From a virus: 22,534 nucleotides of DNA. The DNA lies in the IMG/VR virus record IMGVR_UViG_3300020430_000102, positions 1 to 22,534 of that record; one strand, written 5' to 3'. The position numbers were made by a program, and so were the translations under genes. Shown here piece by piece: positions 14,428 through 22,064 of this stretch (the first letter of the stretch is position 1; the number at the start of each line of letters is the position of its first letter). Under the pieces are notes generated by a model. That model saw only the letters and a program-made list of their open reading frames with translations, ran no database searches and was not told the origin of the DNA.

Positions 14428-14955
14428 TTAAGTAGTAGTGTTAGATTCCCAGTACTGAACCTGAAGTTCAACTGTGAATTCCTCAATCGCGTTTTCCGTA
14501 TCGTAGGAAAGTTCGATTGCAGACACGTTAGTTGGGAAAGTACCACGGAAGTCATAACGCTTCACCGAGTCGCCGTTCTTATTCAGTTGCTCGACAACCA
14601 TGTCAGCCTGATATTCGACCGGATCTACAAGACCAGTGTTATTGTTATGCTGGTTGATACCATTCATCCAACGTTCCATAGCGTTACGAACTGCAAAGTC
14701 CGTATCGTTAATCACAGTTATAGTCCAAGGTTCAAACGTTCTATCACCAGCAATCTGCAGCTGTCTGCCGCGGAATGGGATAGTGATAGGTGCAATCACC
14801 GATGCAGGAAGCTGAGCAGCTTTACACATGAAAGATGTCAGTTCTACGTCGCCGGCTGCGTACGAAGGAAAATTGATCGTCGCTTTGAAGAGGTTAGCGC
14901 GGGCTCCGCCACCAACCAGCTTCGACTTGAAGTCATCTACGCCTAAAATTGCCAT
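14428..14955 (-). CDS. 19: gp19, tail tube protein
   Basis: 175 residues (T4 163). It shows the gp19 landmarks: FMCKAAQLPASVI, PIPFRGRQLQIAGDRTF (here ITIPFRGRQLQIAGDRTF), EPWTITVINDTDFAVRNAMERWM and the C-terminal FPTNVSAIELSYD ... EFTVELQVQYWE. Hexamers stack to form the inner tail tube through which DNA passes. AAGGAGGA lies 7 bases before the ATG; the gap to gp18 is 12 bp, so it is co-transcribed with the sheath gene. Small difference from T4: a 10-residue N-terminal extension. Confidence 0.95.
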   Translation of the reverse strand: MAILGVDDFKSKLVGGGARANLFKATINFPSYAAGDVELTSFMCKAAQLPASVIAPITIPFRGRQLQIAGDRTFEPWTITVINDTDFAVRNAMERWMNGINQHNNNTGLVDPVEYQADMVVEQLNKNGDSVKRYDFRGTFPTNVSAIELSYDTENAIEEFTVELQVQYWESNTTT

Positions 14956-14967
14956 TGTCTATCCTCC

Positions 14968-16722
14968 TTAACCTGCGATCTCGTTAAAGTCAACGCCGGT
15001 TCGTGTGGCGATGAAATTAAGAGTCATAAAGTTGATTGACCTAGCAGGCTTGATAAAGATGTCGGCTACGAACTCGTTTCTATCGATGACGTCACCAGTG
15101 TTATTGGTTTCATCACAGACCACTTTAAAGTCCGTAATACCTCGTCTACCCTTGACTTCTCTCAAGAAAGGCTCGACTAAGTTTCTGAACTGTGCTCTTG
15201 TAAATTCATCGTTGAACTCAAAGAGTTGGAACTTAGCGGCAGTTGAGATAGCCTTTTCAAGCACGATAAAGAGGCGTCTTACGTTGATTCTGTCGAAAGC
15301 AGAAGGCTTCGATAACAATGTCTTGTCACCGAAAAGGACTGTACCTTCGCCAGGGAATGCAACGACCGGATTGACTCTTGCTTTGTAAAGCGTATCGCGC
15401 TCAGCCTGTTGTGGGTTAAAGTTAATTCTTGTGACACCCAGTAATTGACCTCTGTTAAAGCCAGCAGGTGAGAACCACGCATCAGCAACTCTGTCGGTGT
15501 TCGCAAGAAGACCTGCAACATGGCCGCTTGAAGGAATATCAACAAGAACGTCGTTGTACTTGTCATATACCTTTGCAGATGTTGAGTCAAGCATTGCGTA
15601 AGAGCTTGATGTAAGGTAATCAGCAAATGCCTTCACAAGGTTAGTTCTAGAAGCAGTAGCTGTTCCGCCGCCTACTTCAGTGACTGCAGTATGTGCGCCA
15701 GGGTTAGTCGTAAAACCAACCGGAGGTGAGATCACTGCAACTGCATCCTTACGTGCTTCACAGATTGCAATCATATCATTTGCGATAGCAACACAATCAG
15801 CAGAAGATCCACCAATTGCTTCATCCAGCGGAGGAGCAATCAGGATGTTAACGTCGTAAGTTGATGCGTCTTGTACTGTGTCAAATCCGCTTTGGATTTC
15901 ACCGGCAGTATATGCATCATCGTCAGTACCGCCTGTTAAGCTATGGTCGATAGCTGTACCACCATCGCCGTCAAAGACTTTGGAAGTAGCTTGTGCTGAC
16001 ATTGCAATACCTGCGTCTGTAAGACCGGTATCGTGATCCATCCACCAAACATACTGAGATGATCCGTTGATCACATCCTTGTAGAAGTTGTTGGTGCCGT
16101 TTTCGTTTTTAGCGTCAGATGCCTGTGAAACGAAAGCAAATCTTTCGAGTACTGTGTTAGCAGTACCGGTCCAAAGACCGTCTTCGTCGATAACGACGAT
16201 ATGCATTTCGTCAAGTGCGCCTGTTACGCCTAAGTTAGTTGCGAATGTTGAAGTGCCAGGAGCGGCATCGAATTCGCCTGCGTACGCCCAGCTGGCAAAG
16301 CCGCTGCTTGTACACATACTCACTTTGAGTGAGTTGCCCAAAGAACCGGGCCATTTTGCTGCCCATGGACCGACAGTAGCCTGTCCAGAAGCATAGCTTT
16401 GGTTGTAAGAGTTTGGTGAAGCAATCTTAACAGCTGTACCAGTTGAAACGGCGTTTGTTGCGCCGGTACTGGCTCTAACAACTCGAAGATCATTACCGTA
16501 CTGAAGGAAAGCAGCCGCGGTAAAGTAGCTCGTGTTATTAGTTGTGTTAGGAGTTCCAAACTTTTCAGCCAAGCTATTTTCAGAGGTGACCTGAGTCGGT
16601 ACTCCCATCGGACCCCATGAGAATGCACCCACGAAGCAAGCGATAGAAGAGGAGACTGCAGGAACCACGTTAGTGAGATCTACCTCACGTACGCGTACAC
16701 CTGGAGATACTTGGAAGCTCAT
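14968..16722 (-). CDS. 18: gp18, contractile tail sheath protein
   Basis: 584 residues, somewhat shorter than T4 gp18 (659). N-terminus MSFQVSPGVRVREVDLTN and FVGAFSWGPMGVP are standard sheath landmarks. The C-terminal third has VNPVVAFPGEGTVLFGDKTL, the RINVRRLFIVLEKAI helix and FVADIFIKPARSINFMTLNF, the conserved core that forms the sheath mesh with gp19. The middle (about 100-340) is the variable, surface-exposed insert, rich in Gly/Ser/Thr/Ala. A late promoter lies 57 bp upstream; AAGGGG precedes the ATG. Confidence 0.96.
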   Translation of the reverse strand: MSFQVSPGVRVREVDLTNVVPAVSSSIACFVGAFSWGPMGVPTQVTSENSLAEKFGTPNTTNNTSYFTAAAFLQYGNDLRVVRASTGATNAVSTGTAVKIASPNSYNQSYASGQATVGPWAAKWPGSLGNSLKVSMCTSSGFASWAYAGEFDAAPGTSTFATNLGVTGALDEMHIVVIDEDGLWTGTANTVLERFAFVSQASDAKNENGTNNFYKDVINGSSQYVWWMDHDTGLTDAGIAMSAQATSKVFDGDGGTAIDHSLTGGTDDDAYTAGEIQSGFDTVQDASTYDVNILIAPPLDEAIGGSSADCVAIANDMIAICEARKDAVAVISPPVGFTTNPGAHTAVTEVGGGTATASRTNLVKAFADYLTSSSYAMLDSTSAKVYDKYNDVLVDIPSSGHVAGLLANTDRVADAWFSPAGFNRGQLLGVTRINFNPQQAERDTLYKARVNPVVAFPGEGTVLFGDKTLLSKPSAFDRINVRRLFIVLEKAISTAAKFQLFEFNDEFTRAQFRNLVEPFLREVKGRRGITDFKVVCDETNNTGDVIDRNEFVADIFIKPARSINFMTLNFIATRTGVDFNEIAG

Positions 16723-16778
16723 TTTTCTTTCCCCTTGTTACATTAAAAGTTTATCATAATACGGTATGTTCACAATAT

Positions 16779-16786
16779 TATTTATA
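16779..16786 (-). promoter_or_regulatory. Late promoter for gp18-gp19
   Basis: Exact TATAAATA on the minus strand in the 76-bp gp17-gp18 gap. It is part of the 12-bp palindrome TATTTATAAATA (16779-16790), so a second exact box faces right on the plus strand at 16783-16790; no gene follows in that direction. Confidence 0.78.
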
Positions 16787-16798
16787 AATAAATCAGTC

Positions 16799-18430
16799 CT
16801 AGTAAAGATCGGTCTCGGCTGTGGTCTTCCACACATCGCCGTCAATAATCTCTTCAGAATCGTCTTGATCTACCGGCATAAAACCAACCGGTGTAAGTTC
16901 TTCTTCAAGAGCTCTCATCTGGTCAGCATATAACATATCTTTGACATTGATGTCTGTCATTTCTGCAAAGAACCATGTCGTTGCAAAATAACCAAATAGC
17001 ACTAAGTTCATAACCAAGTCATCATGGTTTCCGCCTTCGGCCTCATAACTCGTACCTTTTGCTACAAAAGTTGATAGTTCCATGATTGTGTCGGCATCTA
17101 CAATCTCAAGCTTGAAGTTTTCGATAAAGTCTTTGGCATTTGAACAGCCAATTCTCTTGACTTTCTTTGTCATCATAATACCAAGCGAGTTTGCTTTGAC
17201 GGTTGACTCGACATATACGTTTTCATACTCAAGATCATAGTACAGGCCATTACATACAACTGCACCCTGATCATTTGACTCTACAACCACATAAGCATCG
17301 TTGTACGTTTTCGCATATTTATAGATAATATCAGGGAAGAGTAATGGAGAGATAGTATTGTCGCGATACACAGCAACCTGTTTAAACGGGCGAGAGCTTA
17401 TATCGATCACATTAAATGTAGAGTAATCCTGTCCTCTTCCCTTCGCAACATCTACAAATATCATATACTTACACCCGTCAGCCGGCTTTGAATATACTGC
17501 TACTGACTCATGTCGATATATTGGGGGTTTTGCAGAAAGCTGCAGCAACACGTTACCTTGAATAAGCGTATTGCCTGTTCCATGGAAGTTGTTACCAAAC
17601 TCCTGATCAAACTGGAGTTCAGAAGTATTAGCTATTGTTTGTTCTTTCCACGCTTCATCTCGTCCTGGCACGTCATACCAGTCGATTCTAAACGGCACAT
17701 ACTCGTTTGTTTTTTGGACTGCGCCTTCCCATAGTTTGTGGAATACATTTCCAACACCATTTGCGGTGGATGTGATAATGACTTTTGTGTCTGTACCTGA
17801 AGACACCACTGGATATGTTGAGGTGTAAAACTCTGATGCGTTTTCGACGAATGCGAACTCGTCGAGGAATAGCAAGTTGACAGACATACCTCGGATACTG
17901 GACCCTGAGGTAGCAGCAGCGATAATCCTACTATTATTACTGAATTCAATGTTGCCTTTATTTACAATTTTACAACCCGGTTGAAGAAAAAATGGCAAGT
18001 TTTCTAATGCAATTTGGATTCGTGCAAGCATTTCTCTTGCAGTTGCACCTTTGTTTGCGAGGATTGCAATTGTCTTTTCGGGATTGAAAATAGCATACCA
18101 CAGAATGTAAACCACCGAACTGACTGATTTACCAGACTGACGACATGCTAGGACAATGCTAAACCTATTAGTATTGAACTCCTTAAACATCTTTTCCTGA
18201 TAAGGATAAAGATCAAAAGGTACAAGGCCTTCATCGAGTGAAATGATTTTTACATACTTACGAGCAAAGTGAACGGGATCTCGCATACACTTTGCATATT
18301 CAAATACTTCTTCTTGAGTCCATTGCTGTTCTACTCCATCCCTTTTGATTTGAGGATTTCCTAGGTAGCCAAACTCACTATTCTTGAGGGACGACGTCAA
18401 TAGTTTTCTCTTTTGTTTTCGCTTTATCAA
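16799..18430 (-). CDS. 17: gp17, terminase large subunit
   Basis: 543 residues from TTG 18430 (T4 610). ATPase domain: Walker A CRQSGKS (96-102), Walker B LLFLDE (186-191), coupling motif IITSTAN (218-224). RNase H-like nuclease domain: FVDVAKGRGQDYS with Asp327, VVVESNDQG with Glu384, and NHDDLVMN with Asp470/471. It pumps DNA into the prohead and cuts headful lengths. The first 52 bp overlap gp16, as in T4. No in-frame ATG exists before Met49, yet the conserved GNPQIKRDGVEQQWTQ segment is at 24-39, so the true start is a TTG at 18430 or at 18400. I give 18430; the exact start is uncertain. Confidence 0.95.
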   Translation of the reverse strand: MIKRKQKRKLLTSSLKNSEFGYLGNPQIKRDGVEQQWTQEEVFEYAKCMRDPVHFARKYVKIISLDEGLVPFDLYPYQEKMFKEFNTNRFSIVLACRQSGKSVSSVVYILWYAIFNPEKTIAILANKGATAREMLARIQIALENLPFFLQPGCKIVNKGNIEFSNNSRIIAAATSGSSIRGMSVNLLFLDEFAFVENASEFYTSTYPVVSSGTDTKVIITSTANGVGNVFHKLWEGAVQKTNEYVPFRIDWYDVPGRDEAWKEQTIANTSELQFDQEFGNNFHGTGNTLIQGNVLLQLSAKPPIYRHESVAVYSKPADGCKYMIFVDVAKGRGQDYSTFNVIDISSRPFKQVAVYRDNTISPLLFPDIIYKYAKTYNDAYVVVESNDQGAVVCNGLYYDLEYENVYVESTVKANSLGIMMTKKVKRIGCSNAKDFIENFKLEIVDADTIMELSTFVAKGTSYEAEGGNHDDLVMNLVLFGYFATTWFFAEMTDINVKDMLYADQMRALEEELTPVGFMPVDQDDSEEIIDGDVWKTTAETDLY

Positions 18431-18728
18431 TTAACATCCGCTGCAAATCTGTAGTAGATCCAACGAATACATTATTTTGTGTCATACTATTAGGAAGAGA
18501 TAATTTATCATGTTCAATGTCTTTTTTATCTTTTTGTAGTTTCATGAGCTTTTCAACAACATCTGAGTTTTGCCTGATTGCGTTCGACAAAACCTCAAAA
18601 GCTCGAGGGTGTTCGCTTTCTCTTGCGAGATCTAAAAGCAGGTCTATACCTTCTTGGCCTTTTTCTGCTAGGTTATAAAGACTCGACCTAATAAAGTCGT
18701 AGTCGTCTTGTATTTCTTTTTTACTCAT
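18378..18728 (-). CDS. 16: gp16, terminase small subunit
   Basis: 116 residues (T4 164). N-terminus MSKKEIQDDYDFIRSSLYNL and the helix AEKGQEGIDLLLDLARESEHPRAFEVLSNAI followed by a coiled coil (about 50-75) are typical of T4-type small terminase proteins in marine phages. It recognises viral DNA and stimulates gp17. The ATG overlaps the gp15 stop (TAATG). Its 3' end overlaps gp17 by 53 bp in another frame, so translation of the two is presumably linked. Confidence 0.88.
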   Translation of the reverse strand: MSKKEIQDDYDFIRSSLYNLAEKGQEGIDLLLDLARESEHPRAFEVLSNAIRQNSDVVEKLMKLQKDKKDIEHDKLSLPNSMTQNNVFVGSTTDLQRMLIDKAKTKEKTIDVVPQE

Positions 18729-19720
18729 TAGAATACTAAGTCAGTAACTTTGGTGACTGTGCCGAAAGCACCAGACGTGCCACCCGTTACGACGTCTCCT
18801 ATAATAAAGTTTGAATCCAGGTTAGTGAGTTTTAGAGTCGTACTGTTGTTAGTAATATTGGTTTGCTGTGCCATCTGCGCCGTAGAACCTGTAATGGAAC
18901 CGGTGATTGTTTCGTTTGTTGTAAACGTCGCAGTGCCTGAAGTTGAAATGTCAACCTGCTGAAACTCCGGAACATCAGGGAATGAATATGTGTTTGTTAC
19001 TACATAGGTGTCTTCGGGACCAGCACCTGATGGGTTAGTTGTAGTTGTTACCTTTTCAATCAGAGCGTTTGTATCCTGATCAACAAAGTCTGATATCACT
19101 GTTCTGATAAATCCAGAAGAAGACTTAGGACCATAGAATCTTACACGAGTTTCAAAGTCAAGTGAATAGATGATAGCTCTTCTTGAAGTAAAGTCACCTT
19201 CATAGTCATCATTCATAGTTACACTTGTCAATGTAATCGGAACGTCGTGCTTAAAGTTGTTTGAGGTTTCATTGATAGTAATAGTGTATTCTGGTTGAAA
19301 GTAAGGAAGAATCTGTTCAAGGATTTGTAGTGCCTCATCTTGATTCTTAGTAATTACATTCAATTGAAATCCCATACGATATGGAACAGGCCCGAGATAC
19401 TTATCACGCATGTTTGTAGTTGAAGAAGTAACTCGCTGTGTAGTGCTTTTTGAAAGCTTTGTGTTTGTATCATATGTGAGAGATGTGATCTCAAACGACA
19501 TCCTCGGTAACTTTATTCCAATGTTAGGATCATCAAGGTTAGGTCTGGACTCAATACGGGACAAAAACTTCTGTCTTGGGCCGTATGCTAACGGTACACG
19601 AGAGGATGATAGAACTTTATTATTCGCATCTCTTTTAACAACACTAATGTTATTGAACAGCGTACCAAACACTGCAACCATGCTGCGAATTGATTTATGA
19701 TAAAAATGATCTGTAAACAT
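18728..19720 (-). CDS. 15: gp15, tail sheath terminator, with extended C-terminus
   Basis: 330 residues against 272 in T4. N-terminus MFTDHFYHKSIRSMVAVFGTLFN and DKYLGPVPYRMGFQLNVITKNQDEALQILEQILPYF are standard for gp15, which caps the sheath and joins tail to head through gp14/gp13. About residues 255-330 are extra: two modules of the type 'F..nEtItGsitGstA' and 'FiiGDvVtGGTSGAfGtV', a beta-rich pattern often met in marine virion proteins. This part is Thr/Ser/Gly-rich and lacks charge. Overlaps gp14 and gp16 by one base each. Confidence 0.93.
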   Translation of the reverse strand: MFTDHFYHKSIRSMVAVFGTLFNNISVVKRDANNKVLSSSRVPLAYGPRQKFLSRIESRPNLDDPNIGIKLPRMSFEITSLTYDTNTKLSKSTTQRVTSSTTNMRDKYLGPVPYRMGFQLNVITKNQDEALQILEQILPYFQPEYTITINETSNNFKHDVPITLTSVTMNDDYEGDFTSRRAIIYSLDFETRVRFYGPKSSSGFIRTVISDFVDQDTNALIEKVTTTTNPSGAGPEDTYVVTNTYSFPDVPEFQQVDISTSGTATFTTNETITGSITGSTAQMAQQTNITNNSTTLKLTNLDSNFIIGDVVTGGTSGAFGTVTKVTDLVF

Positions 19721-20646
19721 TAGTAAGTCTCACTTGGATCGCCGAATGGGTTTGTTTCACTGAAGTCAATAATGGAATCTGCCTCTATTTCAAATTCACG
19801 GTTATCGCCGATGTCGTCATTCATAAACGCTGTTGAATCTGTGGTGTTAATATCATGAACAACTTGAATTTGCCATGTTTGACTATCGCCTGTAGCTACC
19901 ATGTTACCATTGACTGTAAACTCTCGAACTGTAGAGTCGGTACTTCCAACTTGCACCAAGTCAACTTTAGTAACTGTTGCTTGTCTATCTACCCTTGCGA
20001 CTTCGGCAGTTACGCGAATAGGATCGTTATTAGCATCTACGCCAAACTGTTGGTACACGTCTTCGCCGATAACGGGATTTCTTCCACCGTGCGCGATGGT
20101 CAATGTAATTGACGGTGCAAACGAAGCTTCGAAGTTGTCGATACCTGCAATACCTGTATCGAAGTTCTCGCCGTTGTATTCGAAAGTCTCACATTCGAGC
20201 TTGTATGTAGGCAGGTTGCTCAATTGATAAAACGGAAGCTCGTGTTCTACAAACTTAATTTCAAACATGGAATTTGAAAGAGGTAGGAATAACAGGTCTC
20301 CTTCAAGAGGCCGGTCGCTGTTTACGTTATTATTGTAGATACCGATAAGCTGTTCCCACCTACGTCTCGATACGATAAACGTAGCCTGGTCACGAACTTC
20401 TAATCCAAACTTTCCGAGCAGGTCGCCTTCACCGGCAAATCCTTCGGTATTCTCAATGTACATTTCAATATTGTACGCGTCAACAAACCGTGAATAGTCT
20501 TCATTCATCAGTTCATCAACGGTGATTTGCTCGCGAGGAATGTACATGACGTCTTGCCCGTACATCTTTAAGGATTCAATTACCAGATCTTCGTAAAGAA
20601 ATTGTTCCTGTTTGTTTTTCGCCGAAAAGTAAACATTAGTTGGCAT
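19720..20646 (-). CDS. 14: gp14, neck (head completion) protein
   Basis: 308 residues from ATG 20646; a GTG directly before it (20649) is a less likely start. T4 gp14 is 256, so this one is longer. N-terminus MPTNVYFSAKNKQEQFLYEDLVIESLKMYGQDVMYIPRE (its opening is the landmark) is characteristic of gp14. With gp13 it seals the filled head and forms the tail docking site. A central beta-rich region with FEIKFVEHELPFYQLSNLPTYKL is also typical. The extra length is in the C-terminal half (about 190-290, many Val/Thr/Asp). Overlaps gp15 as TAATG. Confidence 0.93.
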   Translation of the reverse strand: MPTNVYFSAKNKQEQFLYEDLVIESLKMYGQDVMYIPREQITVDELMNEDYSRFVDAYNIEMYIENTEGFAGEGDLLGKFGLEVRDQATFIVSRRRWEQLIGIYNNNVNSDRPLEGDLLFLPLSNSMFEIKFVEHELPFYQLSNLPTYKLECETFEYNGENFDTGIAGIDNFEASFAPSITLTIAHGGRNPVIGEDVYQQFGVDANNDPIRVTAEVARVDRQATVTKVDLVQVGSTDSTVREFTVNGNMVATGDSQTWQIQVVHDINTTDSTAFMNDDIGDNREFEIEADSIIDFSETNPFGDPSETY

Positions 20647-20649
20647 CAC

Positions 20650-21396
20650 TTACCCCATGTAAAAGTTTGGAGGCTGTTCATACTTAAGTTGCATTTCCTC
20701 TTCAATTTTTTCGATTTCGCCTTTGGCGTCTTCCATAATCTGACGACCGCTAATTGTTACGCCACCTGGCAACTGCATACCTTCAAACTTTGAAAGGTTC
20801 ATGCCCCATTGTAGCTTAATCAGTGCGGTCAAATATCTCTTGAGAAACATGTCATTGTACACGTCGGCAAAGCTTGCAGGATCTACAAGGCGATAACATT
20901 CTACGATAACATAGTTTCCTACTTTTAATTCGTTTTCCCAGTCACAGTCAATATAAAGCCTGTTCATATGGCGATTGAAACGTACGTGCTCATGGCCATT
21001 TAAGATCAGGTCAAGTGTACGAAGGTATTGCTGTGTCTGGTAATAAGTTGTGATTGCAGTCCCCGAACGAAGACTATACATGTCGTTCAGGTGGATCTGG
21101 TACTTGACGTCGAACATATTGATTGTCGAGTTCTCGTCGTCAAGTGGAAAAATTCTTTGAACTGTAGTGATTGCATCTGGAATATCAATGTACTCATTCG
21201 TCACATCAGTCTGCGTAATCTCATGCTTAAGGTATTCCTTATAGATCGCATCTGAATGATATTCCTGGTAAAACTGCAAGGCCTCGTCTGTGCGATCATC
21301 AAGCTGATCGTCATCGACATTGATCTCGATCACTGGATGGCCGAGGGCTCTCAAGCAGTAATCAATCAGCTCTTGTCTTGTTGTAGGTTTGGCCAT
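20650..21396 (-). CDS. 13: gp13, neck (head completion) protein
   Basis: 248 residues (T4 309). N-terminus TRQELIDYCLRALGHPVIEINVDDDQLDDRTDEALQFYQ (opening residues 6-20 as landmark) and the helix FLKRYLTALIKLQWGMNLSKFEGMQLPGG near the C-terminus are standard for gp13. It binds the portal side of the neck with gp14. It heads the 13-14-15-16-17 operon. The ATG follows directly after the T-run of the hairpin at 21403-21431; the only ribosome-site-like bases are the GGGA in the hairpin's second arm, so translation may depend on whether that hairpin forms. Confidence 0.93.
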   Translation of the reverse strand: MAKPTTRQELIDYCLRALGHPVIEINVDDDQLDDRTDEALQFYQEYHSDAIYKEYLKHEITQTDVTNEYIDIPDAITTVQRIFPLDDENSTINMFDVKYQIHLNDMYSLRSGTAITTYYQTQQYLRTLDLILNGHEHVRFNRHMNRLYIDCDWENELKVGNYVIVECYRLVDPASFADVYNDMFLKRYLTALIKLQWGMNLSKFEGMQLPGGVTISGRQIMEDAKGEIEKIEEEMQLKYEQPPNFYMG

Positions 21397-21397
21397 T

Positions 21398-21431
21398 AAA
21401 AAAGTCCCAGAAATAAAGTTGTTCTGAGACT
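21398..21431 (-). terminator. Terminator between fibre genes and gp13, overlapping a late promoter
   Basis: In the transcript: AGTCTCAGAA, 9-base loop, TTCTGGGACT, then TTTTTTA. A 10-bp stem with one T-G wobble (21431-21422 with 21412-21403). Stops messages from the fibre genes. Its first arm begins at the last base of the late promoter box. Confidence 0.85.
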
Positions 21432-21438
21432 ATTTATA
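21431..21438 (-). promoter_or_regulatory. Late promoter of the gp13-gp17 operon
   Basis: Exact TATAAATA on the minus strand. Start expected near 21425, inside the first arm of the terminator hairpin and about 29 bases before the gp13 ATG. Confidence 0.8.
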
Positions 21439-21449
21439 AGTTTTAAGAA

Positions 21450-22064
21450 TTAAGCAACTCGTTTAATCCAAGCATGAGTAGCTCGACCGGCAATATTATC
21501 TGCTGCCCCTGCATTTGCTGGAAACCGAACATGACTGTTGTCATCTTCACCAATAAGGGCATAAGTATCATAAGGAGCACTATCATCGGTATTAGCATTG
21601 TGTCTAAAAATAATTTGATCACCGACTGCGCATTGGACTATCGTGTGATTGTATTCCATTGCGTCACTACTATCATTTGAACCATTGTAATGCCTGTGAT
21701 GAGAAGATGAAATTACTTCTTCACTTCCACCACTTGGTGCGCGAGTAATAATTGCAGTAGTGTCTCTTAAGTTATGACTGACACCAGTAACACCAATATA
21801 GACTTGATAATATACTTCATAGTAACCAGCTACTGGAATATCAAATCGTTGATTGGTTGTATTTGCAACACTACCGTAAGTGTCAATATCTGAAGAATCA
21901 AATCGGCATCTATGCCAGGATTGCTCAGTAAAATCATGGAACGCTGTTGACATATATAGGTTTGCAATAATAGGTTTTGCTGGTGTAATTACACCATTAT
22001 TAGCTAATGTTAAAGCATTTTGACCTGTTGCTGTTTGGATTGCACCTACTCTTAAAGTACTCAT
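21450..22064 (-). CDS. Fibre-like virion protein with C1q/TNF-like jelly roll
   Basis: 204 residues. The N-terminus MSTLRVGAIQTATGQNALTLANNG is the short collar seen on many marine phage fibre proteins. The rest fits a C1q/TNF-type jelly roll: an aromatic strand (WHRCRFDSSDIDTYG), FDIPVAGYYEVYYQVYI (about 74-90), then VGDQIIFRHNAN and a final strand HAWIKRV. Such domains trimerise and bind receptors, so I infer a tail-fibre or head-decoration tip. It overlaps the upstream gene as ATGA and is followed by a terminator. The host receptor cannot be inferred. Confidence 0.7.
   Translation of the reverse strand: MSTLRVGAIQTATGQNALTLANNGVITPAKPIIANLYMSTAFHDFTEQSWHRCRFDSSDIDTYGSVANTTNQRFDIPVAGYYEVYYQVYIGVTGVSHNLRDTTAIITRAPSGGSEEVISSSHHRHYNGSNDSSDAMEYNHTIVQCAVGDQIIFRHNANTDDSAPYDTYALIGEDDNSHVRFPANAGAADNIAGRATHAWIKRVA

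Noticed and set aside
17316-17323. Exact TATAAATA on the minus strand inside gp17
   Set aside because: Coding (Ile-Tyr-Lys-Tyr); gp18 has its own intergenic box.
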